A stretch of 64,000 nucleotides of DNA from Phocoena phocoena (taxonomy: Eukaryota; Chordata; Mammalia; Artiodactyla; Phocoenidae): positions 168,068,761-168,132,760 of the forward strand of contig NC_089220.1 of NCBI RefSeq assembly GCF_963924675.1, read 5' to 3'. Below the pieces are notes generated by a model. It saw only the letters and a program-made list of their open reading frames with translations. It did not search any database and was not told the DNA's origin. Below, piece by piece: positions 34,180-46,115 of the stretch. Within the stretch, counting starts at the first letter, position 1. Every line of letters starts with the position of its first letter. The translations under genes were made by a program, and so were the position numbers.

Positions 34180-35984
34180 AATGACTGAATAAATGGTGGA
34201 TTAGCAACTGCTAGTCAGCCAGTAGCAATGACCAGAGCAGCTGGGATGATAGATGCATGTATAAATGGCCATTTCCATCACATTTTAGTTTAACGCAATC
34301 TGCAGTCCAACTTAAAAATCCTATCATTTAGACCTGCAATCTCCAACCATTTCATAGTTGTGAAGTCAACAGAGGAAGTTATGATTTGCTGGTAGACTGT
34401 GAGTGATGGTAATACATCCCCTGCCCTCCTCAAAGAGCTGTTGGAAAGATTCCCAAGATTTTTGTCAACTTAGAGGGGCTGTGCAAACATAAGATATTTC
34501 GACATTCCATTATTTCATTCCATTATTCAATATTTTAACAACATGTTTACCCACTATTTGTTTTCGTTTTAAAAACTGAAACTGCATAAAACATCATCCC
34601 TTTAAAATCATTACGTTTTCTTTTTATGTAATAATCTGAAATGCAAAAACCTTATTTTAAAGAAGACTATTGTTTTCTAGAAGAAATTAATGAAAAAAGT
34701 GGACCTCGTTGCAGCATTATCAGAGTGCCTTTTTGGTTAGAGAGGAAAGAAGGAAGTATTTACATTTAAAGGACTTGTGTGCTTTCTATTTAGGAATCCA
34801 ACGTGGTATGAATTTAGGTAGAAGTGAGCCACCATCCTCCTTGCTAATTACAGCAGCTGAGAGGCCAAGGGATAGGTTCTTGGAGTTTCAACGCTGACCA
34901 CAGAAGCAGGTTTACCTAATATGGCGAAAGGAGGGATACCCAGGTTCTAAGGGGCTCTTCTTGAAAATTAAGCAGAAGCCGGTGACTCTCGATCTGTGTC
35001 TTTATTGGAAGCAGAATGCCCTGTACCTACTGTTCATATTGTACAAATTCTGCTGGAGGAAGATTGGCGGCTCCACCTCCTGGGCTTTCCCGTAACAAGA
35101 TGTTCATCTCTGGAGGCTCTCCTGGTGAGCCAAGGCATACATAAATCCATTCTAATTAAATATGCTGCTCTCTAGGGGGAGATGCCTTCATTAGAGGACT
35201 TATTTCAGGGGAATATAGATATGTGCATATCTATATTTTAGTGATAGACACCAGTGTCTGTTTGCAAGCAAGCGGCTATACCATCCCCCCCTTTTTCCTC
35301 TCATCTTCCATCTTGCTATCTGGAGACTCACACAAAACAAATCCCTTGGGATTGAACATACTTTCGAATATATGAAGTTAAACCCTTCCCAGACACATGC
35401 ATCTTTCCATTAGGAGTACAATGAGAAGCTTTCTACAACTCTACATTTGATGGTGCCACCTCTAATTGAAGCACCTGGTCCAATTAGGGCTTAATGAGTG
35501 CTTTCTGATGATAAAGATAATGAGGGGTTTGCAGGCACAACCAAAAAGCATTACTTTTTTTTTTTTTTTTAATATAGTCCAAAGGAGAAAAGCAAACCTA
35601 CAAGTTAGTGGTCAAAATATTGTCCTCCTCTTACTTGTTTTTAAAAATGAAAATTACTATCAGATCTTAAACAGAAAGTTAGACTCAAACCCCAAACTGA
35701 CTCATTAACCAGAATCTGCTTCAGAAATAGAGGAGATAAGAGAAGACCCTAGAAGCACAGAACATGCTGGGGAGGAGTTTTGCCTCTCCGGAGGCACATG
35801 TAAATGTGAGCGAGATCCTGGGCAAGACATGGCAGGGAAGTTCAGGTCAGCTGAGTTTCCTTCTCACCTGTGTGACATGATGAATCACCGGACCTTTGTA
35901 AAGTACCATCAGCCTCTAATCCAAGGATAGTCATTGTAGGACACGAGGTATTGGACAAGACAGAGAAATGAACCAAGCATTACA
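34180..35984. other. unique sequence, no gene
   Basis: No repeat recognised apart from a ~20-base T-run near 35553. Several homeodomain-type motifs occur (see 35463-35523). Confidence 0.5.
35463..35523. promoter_or_regulatory. possible enhancer core: homeodomain motif cluster
   Basis: Within 61 bp lie TAATTG (35463-35468), E-box CACCTG (35472-35477), CAATTAG (35481-35487), TTAATGA (35491-35497) and GATAATGA (35516-35523). More ATTA cores lie at 35153, 35190 and 35409. The stretch is not in a recognised repeat. Short AT-rich motifs are common by chance, so this is only a candidate. Confidence 0.25.
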
Positions 35985-37505
35985 CATTGAAACAATTTCT
36001 ACATGTAATTATATTCATAAGACTTTGGAGTTACTTATCTCATTTAATATAATGGCCTCAAGGTCCATCCATGCTGTTGCAAATGGCAGAATTTCCTTTT
36101 TTTTATGGCTGAATTATGTATCACACTTTTTTATCCATTCATCCATTGATGGACACTTAGGTTACTTTCATATCTTGGCTGTAGTAAATGATGCTGCAGT
36201 GAACATGGGGGTACAGAGTGATTTCATTTCCTTAGAATAAATACCCAGAAGTGAAATTGCTGAATCATATCATAGTTCTATTTTTAATTGTTTGAGGACC
36301 CTCCATACTGTTTTCCACAGTGCCTGCACAAATTTACATTCCCTCCAACAGTGCAGGAGGGGTCCCTTTTCTCCGCATCCTTGCCAACACTTGTTATTTC
36401 TTCTCTTTTTATAATAGCCATTCTAATAGGTGTGAGGTGATATCTCATTGTGGTTTTGATTTGCATTTTCCTCATGGGGAGTGATGTTGAGCACCTTTTA
36501 TGTACCTGTTGTCCATTTGTATATCCTCTTTAGAAAAATATCTATTCAGATCCTCTGCACATTTTTTAATTGGATTTTTAAAAATTGAGTTATATGAGTT
36601 CTTGATGTATTTTGGATATTAACCCCTTATCAGATATATGATTTTCAAATATTTTCTCATTCCATAGGTTGCCCTTTCATTCTGTTGATGGTTTCCATTG
36701 TTGTGTAGAAGCTTTTTAGTTTGATGTAGTCCCACTTGGTCATTTTTGTTTTTGCTGCCTTTGCTTTTGGTGTCAAATCCAAAAAATCATCACCAAGATG
36801 GATGTCAAGGAGATTACCCAACATGTTTTCTTCTAGGAGTTTCATAGTTTTAGTTCTTATGGTCAAGCCTTTAATCCATTTTGAGTTGATTTTTGTGTAT
36901 GGTACAAGATAGTGGTCCGGTTGCATTCTTTTGCATGTGACTGTCCAGTTTTCCCAATACTATTTATTGAAAAGACAATCCTTTCCCCACTGTATCAATA
37001 TATTCTTGGCTGCCTTAACATAAATTAATTGAACATGTAGGTGGGGGTTTATTTCTGGGTTCTCTACTCTGTTCCATTAATCTATGTGTCTGTTTTTGTG
37101 CCAACACCATTCTGTTTTGGTTACTATAGTTTTATAATATAGCTTGAAATCAGGAAGTGTGATGTTGCCAACCTTGTTCTTTGTGCTCAATTTCTTTGGC
37201 TATTTGGTATGTTGTGTGGTTCCGTATAAATTTTAGGATCGTTTGTTCTATTTCTGTGAAAAATGCTATTGGATTTTGATAGGGATTGCATTGATACTGT
37301 AAATTGCTTTGGTTAGTAGGGACTTTTTAATAATATTAATTCTTCCAAACTGTAAGCGTGGAATATCTTTCCACGTATCTGTGTCTTCTTCAGTTTCTTT
37401 CATTAGTGTCTTATAGTTTTCAGTTAGAGGTCTTTCACTTCGTTGCTTAAATTTATTTCTAGGTATTTTATTCTTTTTGATGCAATTTCAAATAAAATTG
37501 TGTGT
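35985..37505 (-). mobile_element. L1 fragment: C-terminal third of ORF2, broken
   Basis: About 1.5 kb of mid-age L1 on the minus strand. The complement of 36657-36926 translates to residues like NSKWIKGLTIRTKTMKLLEE and WDYIKLKSFYTTMETINRMK, typical of ORF2 after the reverse-transcriptase domain. The complement of 36284-36475 gives [18 protein letters not shown] and then a region with two conserved cysteines (CRHC). These two parts are in different frames, and stops interrupt the rest, so it is dead. Both the 3' UTR and the 5' two-thirds are missing. Confidence 0.9.
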
Positions 37506-39104
37506 GACGAATACTCCCCTGAAGGATGGGATAAGGGTGGCAAGCCGAAGGGGACGAGAGATGTGGGTTAGCGTGGATAAATGAGGCTGCTCAGACCAGG
37601 ATCCTGTTTTAGGGGAGGTCCCAAATAGAGCGGTAACCTTATTTCAGGAAAAAAAATTCCTACAACTCTCCCCGCAGTAGTCTCTCTTGGAGAAACATCT
37701 GTCGGGGGAGGCATGGGAGGTTGTACGGGGAAGACTTCGGGCCCAGTTCTACAGTGGTCTGACCTCAGTGTGACAGGGACCTCTCCTTCTACTATTTGTT
37801 TCTTCTCTTGCTCCCTGGTTAGATGCTAAATCAACTTGGCAGGAACATTGTGTTTCTGTTCATTTGCTAGAGCACTGGATACACAGAGCATACTTGATAC
37901 GGTTAAATGGTGATACTGTGACAAAAGACACAGACGTGAGCTGGGGCTGGCAGGCAGAAAACCAGTGGGAAGTAGGAGTCGGAAAATGTATACAAGCTTG
38001 GGCAAATCACTCACCTTTGCCATTAAGTGGCTTCCAAAATATACTGCGTCTTGTGACAGATTTGAATGGGGCATTATTCATGAGAGGCAAAATATGTGCA
38101 AATTGCAGCAAAATCAAGCTGTGAACATAGGAAATAGCGTTCAGAGGAGCCAGTGAGCAACCTGATGGTGTGAGGACCCCAGAGCGGCTGGGAGCTGCGG
38201 TGTCATCACCCCCGGGACCTGCCACCTTAGCTCGGCACTCAGGGTGGCTGCAGGTGGAGGATGGACTTGAACTGTGGGCTGGATACTGTCTTCTCTGGGC
38301 TGCCCTTTGTTCTTTGCTCTCATCCAGGGGCAAGGGATGGTGGCTTTTGTTAACCAAAACACAGGATAAAACAGTAACGAGATTTAAAAGAGATCGTTCT
38401 GATTAGCTGCGAAAGCAGATGTGCTGCCATCAAAGAACGCAGTCATTTGAAAATGCGTTTGCGTACCCTTCACATCCACAGCATAGCAGTTTGGGTCACT
38501 TGCCTTTGGGAATTTAAAAGTCTGCCCACTGAGAACATCAGGTAACCAGGAATTGGGTGAATTTCTCCAAAGACCTGAGTAGTGCATTCTCCCCAGACCG
38601 CACGGTTGGGTGCTGACTGGGACAGCCCATGTGCCTTGGGACCTCAGCCTGGCTCTGCGATAAAACAGATGGTACAGCAGAGTTGATCAAGCCCCGTGGT
38701 AGGGGCCGAGGATACGGGGGACTGCAGACCCTGCAGGGGCTGCCTCTCATGCTGCCCCACTAGGGACCTCTAAAGACCACAGTCCCAGGCCCATCCCGTG
38801 GGTGTCCGGCCCGGGAGGAGCTCTTGGGAGGGAGCGCAGGGCAGCCTCACAAGGCATCTGAAATGGGGCAGGTTCCTGCTTTATGGGGAGGGCTGCACAG
38901 TGAGACCTACAGTCGGGTTTGTAGGGTGGCGTTGGCCCCGGATGCCAGACCCCCAGCCCAGCTCCTACCACGTTTCTCTGGTAGCCAATCACCTTCATGA
39001 ACGAGGACCCCCGGGCAACACAAGTGACCCCCGAGGCCTTCCAGCCCTGCCTCCTTCAGTGCCTCGCTTACAGCTACCCCCCATCAGCTCATGCCACAGT
39101 GGAT
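37506..39104. other. unassigned sequence
   Basis: 37915-38055 may be a worn MIR (plus), from its CTTGGGCAAATCACTCACC. Several frames overlap around 38007-39109 in GC-rich sequence without any domain. No gene. Confidence 0.5.
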
Positions 39105-39310
39105 CCTAACAATTCCCGACATTTGAAGAGAGAGCTCTTGAGACTTTTAAAAATCCCCTTGCACAGTTATTTGATCTTCGTGGCCACCTGCAATGGTGGC
39201 TCATGTCTGTGTTAGGGATGAAGATGCCAAGATGGGAGGAACAGAGAGAGAGAGAGCTTCCTTGGTGCGTTTGCTGCGGATGACGCACGGCTTGAACCCA
39301 GGCTCCTCTC
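39105..39310 (-). repeat. MIR SINE
   Basis: Worn reverse-complement MIR: GGGATGAAGATGCCAAGATG then GCACGGCTTGAACCCAGGCT. Confidence 0.5.
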
Positions 39311-39389
39311 ACCTAGCCCGCGTGGCTGCCTTGGGCCCGTCTCCCCGGGGCCCTGCGCACGGCAAGGCCTGGGCAGTGCAGCATGGGGT

Positions 39390-39525
39390 AAGGTCCGGTT
39401 CTGCAGCCAGGCGGCCCGGTGAGCACCCAGCTTCACTGTGGACCAGCTGTGCGATCGAGCTGTGCGTTCCCCTCTGTGCCTCCGTCTCTATGTTTAAGCG
39501 GGGCTGGAGCTAGTGCTCACGTCAG
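39390..39525 (+). repeat. MIR SINE
   Basis: GGTTCTGCAGCCAGGC, GACCAGCTGTGCGATC, TGTGCCTCCGTCTCTATGT: MIR in plus orientation, head to head with the neighbouring copies. Confidence 0.6.
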
Positions 39526-39564
39526 AAGTTGTAGAACACACGCTTGTTACTGCAAGTAAAGTGC

Positions 39565-39770
39565 CTGTAACAATACAAGCTGCATTTGGTGCTTACTGTG
39601 TGCTGGCACTATGCTCCGTACTGCATGTGCATTAATTCATTGCAGCGTCATAACAAGCCTAGGGGATAAGTTATTGTTCCCAGTCTAGAGACGAAACAGG
39701 CGCAGAGAGATGAAGCAGTTTCTCAGTGGTGGAAAGACCAGGGGGCCGTGCTCTTAACCACAGCACGAGG
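39565..39770 (-). repeat. MIR SINE
   Basis: GTGCTTACTGTGTGCTGGCA, TTAATTCATTGCAGCGTCA, then GCGCAGAGAGATGAAGCAG and CGTGCTCTTAACCACAGC: nearly full-length reverse-complement MIR. Confidence 0.8.
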
Positions 39771-40189
39771 CTTCCTTTTCAACAGGGCTTGGCTTCTGCT
39801 ATGCACTCAAAATTCTTTAGCCGTGAGGTGTATGATATCAGGGTCCTGCCGCCCAGATGCCTCTATAGGTTAGTTCCCTGTGGCCAGACCACCACAGGCA
39901 GGACTTCAGCTGAAATGCAAAGTCCCCCTGGACGGCTTACGCTAAACCCTAACTCTCTTCTAGCCTTAGTGTCGGTGAGACGGGACGCTGTTTCTGAGGT
40001 CAGTTTGATGGGGGAGAGGGGGAGAGCTCCTGAGGACATTTTGCTCAGAGAGGTAATGAGGGACATTGTTGTCGGTGGGGATGTGGCTGAACGAGGTAGA
40101 GATTTTGTACAAAAGGGGAACGAGGACTCATCTGCTTAGGATTTTTCCCAGCTGCTAAAATGATCCGTATGGGAGGACCTCATTAGAGT

Positions 40190-40365
40190 TCATTTTCTGA
40201 GCACTCTTTTCACGAATTGCTTTAGCGCTGTTATGTGATGGGAATCACAGACTAATAGGGCTTCTTTGACAGACGAGGAATTCAGAGTATGGAGAGGCCG
40301 TACAACTAGACAGTAAAATCCAGCACCGGCGCCCAGCACCCTGCCTTCCCGATGCTAAACCTTAC
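40190..40365 (-). repeat. MIR SINE
   Basis: Diverged reverse-complement MIR: TTCTGAGCACTCTTTTC, then GACAGACGAGGAATTCAGAG and a short tail. Confidence 0.5.
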
Positions 40366-40370
40366 AAGGA

Positions 40371-41100
40371 GGTTCTGCATATGACCTTGGCAATAAGTTG
40401 AACCCTTCGGTCTTGAGCCACCTCCTTGGCTCTGCATGGGGGCGCAGGGGTCAGGCTCTTCCTTGCTGGTTTTGGTACCAAGCTGAACCTTTCTGGTGGA
40501 GGGCTTTTGCCATTTCACTGCAGCTTCCCATCTTCTCTCCTGAAACTGAGTTCAGAGATGCTTCCCTGCCTTCCAGGTACAGAGGGAGGGTTAATTAGGT
40601 AATGTTTGCACTGGGCTTTGAAGATGAAAGCACCACACAATTGTCATTACAGAGCGTCTCTTCCAGGAGCCAGGAATGCTTCTACTCTGGGGACACCTGA
40701 CTTTGACTTCACGTGCATGGCTCACTTGAGGATAAAACTTGTCAGGCGTCCGTGAATTAATGCTAGCGTGTAGAGCCTGGAGGATCAAACGGTCAAAACA
40801 AACAACAGGCACTGAGAAGCCCTCAGATCATCAGGAAGCAGCTGCCAGGGGCCTTGTGATGGCAGGAGCCCGCTCATTGGGCTGCCAGCCGCCGGGCAGC
40901 ATTTCCATCACCGGGCTCAGCATGGGAAACGTGGGTCAGTAAGAGGACATCACGGCTCCAGAGGCCAGAAAGTGCTGAAACAGACCCAGACAGGAGAGGC
41001 AGCAAATGAGATTTTGGAAGAGCAGTGGTGGGGCCTGTCACGGGAGGGGGTTACGTAGAGTGAAAGACCCCCCTTACTCTGTTTGAACATTATTTCAAGA
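40371..41100. other. unassigned sequence
   Basis: No gene and no firm repeat. A TTAATTAGG motif lies at 40591-40599. Confidence 0.5.
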
Positions 41101-41199
41101 GTCCCCCGTTGGGGTCCCTGCCTCTTGTGTGGATCCAGTTCATGTTCCTTCCGCTATCAGGTTCCTTGCACTTCTCAACGTGGCTCATCTATGGCTTGT

Positions 41200-41700
41200 A
41201 AACCTTCGGTACCATCCTCTTGCCTAGAAAATGAGGTCTAAACCCTTCCTATGACCTTCAAGACGCTGTCTTCTGCCTCCTGTTGATTTTCCTGGTCATT
41301 TCTCTCACACACTTCCTTGGGTGGGAACTCTCTCCCACACCCGTCCATGGCACTGAACACAGGATAAAACGCCTGCCCTTCCCAGCACCTCCACCCACAC
41401 GAATCCTGGACATTCGACCCAGTTCCTGGTTCCTTACTGACTCTCTCTGATTGTACAGGTCCCAGGAGCTCCCTCTTTTCAGTCCATTCTGTTTGCTGTT
41501 CAAACCTATTGCACTTACCTGTGTTTTCTTATATTGGCATACAGCTGTTTGTATGAGTATTTCCTATATTGCTATTTGCACAGGAAAATCAGGGAGGCCA
41601 GGGGTTGTTTCTCACATTCACAGAGAGCACGGGGTCATCGAGTTTTAAACTCCACAAGGGGAGGCGTATTCCCAACACCTAACATAGTGCCCGATAGCCA
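41200..41700 (+). repeat. L2 fragment, long
   Basis: AATGAGGTCTAAACCCTTCC, TATGACCTTCAAGACGCTG, TTGCACTTACCTGTGTTTTC and a terminal CCCAACACCTAACATAGTGCC are L2 landmarks in the expected order. Confidence 0.7.
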
Positions 41701-42679
41701 TTGGGTACCTTTCCCAGTTATCCGCGACGTAGGAACAAATCACCCAAACTCAGTGCTGTAAAATAAGAAGAAGTCTGGTGTGGCGCTGAGAAAAAGGAGG
41801 CATTGAGAATAAACCTGAGATCTCTGTCTCAAGCGTTTGGATGGCGGGTGACGCCACTCGCGTCCCGGGCACCCGGAAACAGAGCAGGACTGCCGGGAAA
41901 ACAGGGCAGCACCTGGCCCGTCGTAAGCATCTCTGGGGACACAGTTCTCCTGAGGCCAAGAGGTGTGCAGGTGTGTACTTAACAGCATCTCCCTATCAGT
42001 TCATCACATGAGAGGAGTTTGGGCATCGTCATCCCCTTTGGCTTTTTCCACCATTCCTTTAAACCCGGTCACTCAAGAGTGAGGTCAGACCCTCAGCGCG
42101 GTCCCCCTCAGCGCGGGGGAGCTGGTTGGAAACGCACTCTCCCCAGTTGCACCTGGGCTCTGCTGGACTGAACCCACCCCCAGGTGAGTCACCTGCACGG
42201 CGAGGTTGCAATTGCTCTCTCATCCTCCGCCTGCGCCTTCAGTGACTATTGAAATCTCAGATGGTCTTTGTCCCGTCGAGGGCTCTGTGCTGCTCTCATG
42301 GGAAGGAGAAACCTCCCGCTGGCTTCGCTCTCCGCTGCAGGGGGGTCGGGGCGGCTGCTGGAAGGAGGGGAGCTCTGTGTGAAGATGCTGGGACAGCGCC
42401 CAGTAGCCATTTCTCCCAACCGACACCGCAGCCTGGAGGCCCTGCGCACCCCTAAAGGTGGTCTTCTACAAGGAGTATCTTTGCACCTCCAAGACTTTCT
42501 TCCCCTGAATCCTTATATATATAACTGGGACAAAACGGCCGCCAGGAAGACCCCCTCATTCACCTTAGGTTTGTGGCTCACAGAACGCCTGCCTTTATTT
42601 CTCAGTATCTTTGGTAACTAACTCATCTCAGCAGGGTGGGCTGAAGCCTGCTAGCTTCAATTTCCAGGCACCTTGACTC
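41701..42679. other. unassigned GC-moderate sequence
   Basis: 41705-41765 resembles the start of an old repeat (AGGAACAAATCACCCAAACT). 42060-42440 has raised GC and CpG with a near-tandem CCCTCAGCGCGG. Frames at 42249-42621 overlap on both strands. I see no gene. Confidence 0.45.
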
Positions 42680-42727
42680 AATTTGTTTCTTTTTTTTTTT
42701 TTTTTTTTTTTAATTTGTTTCTTTTTT
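42680..42727 (-). repeat. poly(T) tract between direct repeats
   Basis: AATTTGTTTCTTTTTT occurs at 42680-42695 and again at 42712-42727, with only T's between. It looks like a retroposon insertion made of nothing but its poly(A) tail, on the minus strand. Confidence 0.6.
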
Positions 42728-44515
42728 AATACGCTTCCAGGCTCCTCTTGCCTCACATAAATAGACGTGTCATTTCTTACTAAGGAATGACTGCTTTTCT
42801 CGGTACTGACCTGCGGGCCAGTGGAGTCAGTACGATTATTTTATTTTGACCGTTAGGGGATCGAGCTGTGCCGTCTGTTGGGTGGAGTTAGGGATACTGA
42901 TTGTCGACGCCAAGGCTAGCTGAGCGTGTGCTGTGGTCTCCTCTCCTGCGGCACAGCTGAGAGGGAAGCTGCTCTCTTTCCAAACACCCACGAAAGTATC
43001 CGGATCTGAGACGCTTTGGACGTCAGTCTCACTAGGCTTGGTTGTTTAGGTTAGGTCGTTATTCTGTAGCACAGCTGGGAGGACACGGGAAACTTCTAGC
43101 TGGGAGCCTGGCTTCTGCCTTGGCAAATAATGGCAATGAATGTAGCAATTTCTCTCTTGGGTAGAAGATCTGGATCTAATAAGCAATCCACTGGCTGGCT
43201 TGCAAGATCCCAACAAATGTCTGATCCCGGATCCAGAATTCCTTATAGTGAACAGAAAATAACCTCTATGTCATTTTAGAGGTTAAGAATTTTTTAAAAA
43301 TGTATAATGACAAGTCCTCAGCGGAGGTGACTTCCTATTTCTTGGCAGGCCATGCCTAGCATGTGCCCTTTGTCATTCTAGTTTTTGAAGAAATGGCGTT
43401 GTCTAAAAAAATTTAAAAATCAAACTTCTGATTTTCTTAGTATAATTCCATTAAAGTTATGTTGCAAACAATTTCTCTTTCTATGACACACCTAGCTATT
43501 GGAATTTCATGATGACTTTTAAAACATTGGCTTAGGATCATTAAAGCCAACAGCATTAAAAATAGCTTACAACTTTCAAAAATAGTATAAAAGTTTAACA
43601 CGTCATCTCCCTAACACACGCACACAGTGTAATTCTGCACAAAGTCAGCTGACTGGGTGGCGATTTAGCATAAGGTCCTGCTTCTCAGGTCTGCTTGGAC
43701 TGAACTCATCTCAGTGCTTGAGCTCTTAGCTCACATGCAAATACCTGCTTCCAGAGAGCTGAGGCTTGTGTTGCTTTGGGCCCTAAATTGATTGCTGAAG
43801 TTACAGGATTGAAATGCCTCGGGTAAAAAATTGAGTCAAAAGAAAAACATTAAGTCGACAGCTCTGTAAAGCCTGCTGCCTGACAGCCGGGGACGCTCCA
43901 GGGATAGAGGAACTGCAGCAAGTAAGGTCAGCAGAATTAACACTCAATTACCCCTGACGTTGAAAAGGATGAAAGGCTGTCCAGGGAGGTTGCCCCTCCT
44001 CCAGACAAATCTCTGACTTCAGTGAATTTTAGGTTAACCCCTTTCTGTACACTCACTGTCCGTACATGAAAGACAGGTCATTTATTTTCTCCTCCCAGCC
44101 CCATTTTAAACGGTTCTCTTTATTATTTGTAACTGTTGTGACCTCTAAGCACACACAATTGTATTAATACTGCTCCTTGTTGTGTCAATTAGAAGGTGTC
44201 TTCCAATTGCAAACCTTTTAAGTGTTCCTCTTGTCTCCCAGCGGCATTGGCTCTCAGGGCGCTGATTCCCATAAGCCTAGTGTGCACTCTCCTTCTGCAT
44301 ATGAATACCTATGAAAAATACATGTTTCCCGTATGCTCTGAACTTGATCGTAATAGGATTGTACTAGGTACCAGGTTGAACTTATATGTTTGTTCACAAC
44401 ATTGTTTTCCAGCTCCGTTCTTGGTAATGAATCATTTGTTGACCTCTGAATAATAATACATACCTAAACCCCACTTTGAAAATATTTCCCCCTTTTTTGC
44501 TATTCTAACAATCTT
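42728..44515. other. unique sequence, no gene
   Basis: No repeat is recognised for about 1.8 kb. An octamer motif ATGCAAAT lies at 43735-43742. This could contain conserved non-coding DNA, but nothing decisive is visible. Confidence 0.5.
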
Positions 44516-44519
44516 TATA

Positions 44520-45150
44520 CGTGTCTCTGTGCTTATCGAGTTCTCTGGAGGTACATAGCTGGAAATTCCTGTGCTATAGGGCGTGTACTAACACAATTTT
44601 ACTACATACTGCTAGACTGCTCACCAAAATGGCTGTCGTAAATATTTGCAGAGTCACTAGCACATGTGAGAATGACTGTTTCCCGTCAAGCTTGCTGACA
44701 TTGCTATTATCTGAATATTTATTTTTTTTGTCAGCATGTCTCTAAATTGATGCCTGTATTTTGGAATTCTCTGGTTACCTACTAGTAAGGACACATACCT
44801 CTTCATATCAACCATACCATTCCTACTTCAGCAATTTGAGCATCTACAGTCTGTACATTTTTCTATTGGGTGGTTTCTTGTTTTTACTGATTTATAAGAG
44901 TTTCTTAACTATTCTGGGTATTAATCTTTTCTTGATTATATACATTGGAAATATCTTCTCTCCACTTATCGCCTATGTTTTAACTTTGTCTATAGTGTAT
45001 TTAGCAGAGCAGAAATCTTTAATTTTGGTGTAATCAGATCTTTCCATTTCCCCCCCTTTAGGTGCTTTTTCTGGCATACTTCAAAAAACTTTCTTAACCT
45101 CAGGGTCATGAAGCTAGTCTTCTACTTTCCCCTCCCCCCTTTGCTTCTTT
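44520..45150 (-). mobile_element. ancient L1 (L1M-like), part 1
   Basis: Minus-strand old L1 ORF2: plus-strand landmarks ACATTTTTCTATTGGGTGG, GATTTATAAGAGTTTCTTAAC, ATTGGAAATATCTTCTCTCC. It continues at 45720 after a younger insertion. Confidence 0.7.
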
Positions 45151-45718
45151 TATACTGAAATTTTAAAAATTTTCAATTGAAGTATAATTGATTTACAATG
45201 TTGTGTTAGTTTCAGGTCTACAGCAAAGAGATTCAGTTATGCATATACATAAAACTATTCTTGGGCTTCCCTGGTGGCTCAGTGGTTGAGAGTCCGCCTG
45301 CCGATGCAGGGGATGTGGGTTCGTGCCCCGGTCTGGGAAGATCCCACATGCCGCAGAGTGGCTGGGCCCATGAGCTATGAAAAAAAAAAACCTATTCTTT
45401 TTCATATTCTTTTCCATTATACGTTATTACAAGATGTTGACTATAGTTCCCTGTGCTATACAGTAGGTCCTTTTGTTTATCTATTTTATATACAGTATTG
45501 TGTATCTTTTAATCCCCAAATCCTTAATTTATCTCTCCCCCCACCCTTCCCCTTTGGTAACCACGAGTTTGTTTTCTGTGTCTGTTTCTTTTTTGTAAAC
45601 AAGGTCACTCGTATCATTTACTAGATTCCACGTATAAATGATATCATGAGATATTTGTCTTTCTGTCTGACTTACTTCACTTAGTAGGATACTCTCTAGG
45701 TCCACATACTGAGGTTTT
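45151..45718 (-). mobile_element. L1 3' end nested in older L1
   Basis: The L1 3' UTR starts GAAGTATAATTGATTTACAA and continues to the end of ORF2 near 45700 (ATGATATCATGAGATATTTG, then TTACTTCACTTAGTAGGATA). It splits the ancient L1 and is itself split by the SINE at 45263. Confidence 0.85.
45263..45390 (+). mobile_element. shortened CHR-2-type SINE
   Basis: The head is normal (GGGCTTCCCTGGTGGCTCAG; B-box-like GGTTCGTGCCCC), but the element stops after about 118 bp at GAGCTATG and goes straight into ten A's. The usual ~80-bp GC-rich 3' body is absent. Flanks AAAACTATTCTT (45251-45262) and AAACCTATTCTT (45388-45399) are a target duplication with one mismatch. It was therefore inserted in shortened form, not trimmed afterwards. 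Confidence 0.85.
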
Positions 45719-46115
45719 AAACCCATCTGAATTTATTTTTGCTTGTAGATTGAGATAGGGCTAGAATTGCATCTTTTCATTACAATGAGCTCATTTTGCC
45801 AGCACTATTGAACATGATCCATGTTTCCTCTGCTTGTGTGTGATGCCACTTCTATCACAACTCAGTCTGGTATGAGTCTGGGTCTGTTTTTAAATTCTCC
45901 ATTCTGTTCCATTGCTCAGTTTTTTAAATAACTGGACCAGAAATATAATCTTTTAATCGTTACAGCATGTTCCATGCCTTAATATCTGGTAGAGTAATTC
46001 TAACTACATGGCTCTTGTTTTTCAGACTCCAGCTGGAATTTTGGTTAGAGCTGCATTGGTTTAATATGATCCTGGATAGTTATTTGCCTTCGATGTCTGC
46101 ACATGTGGAATATAC
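45719..46115 (-). mobile_element. ancient L1, part 2
   Basis: Resumes the older minus-strand L1: ACCCATCTGAATTTATTTTTG, TTCTCCATTCTGTTCCATTG, CATGCCTTAATATCTGGTAG are ORF2 landmarks read backwards. Confidence 0.7.

Noticed and set aside
36657..36926. Possible retroelement gene (ORF2-like residues)
   Set aside because: Real L1 homology, but frames shift and stop repeatedly and most of ORF2 is missing. Annotated as a dead element only.
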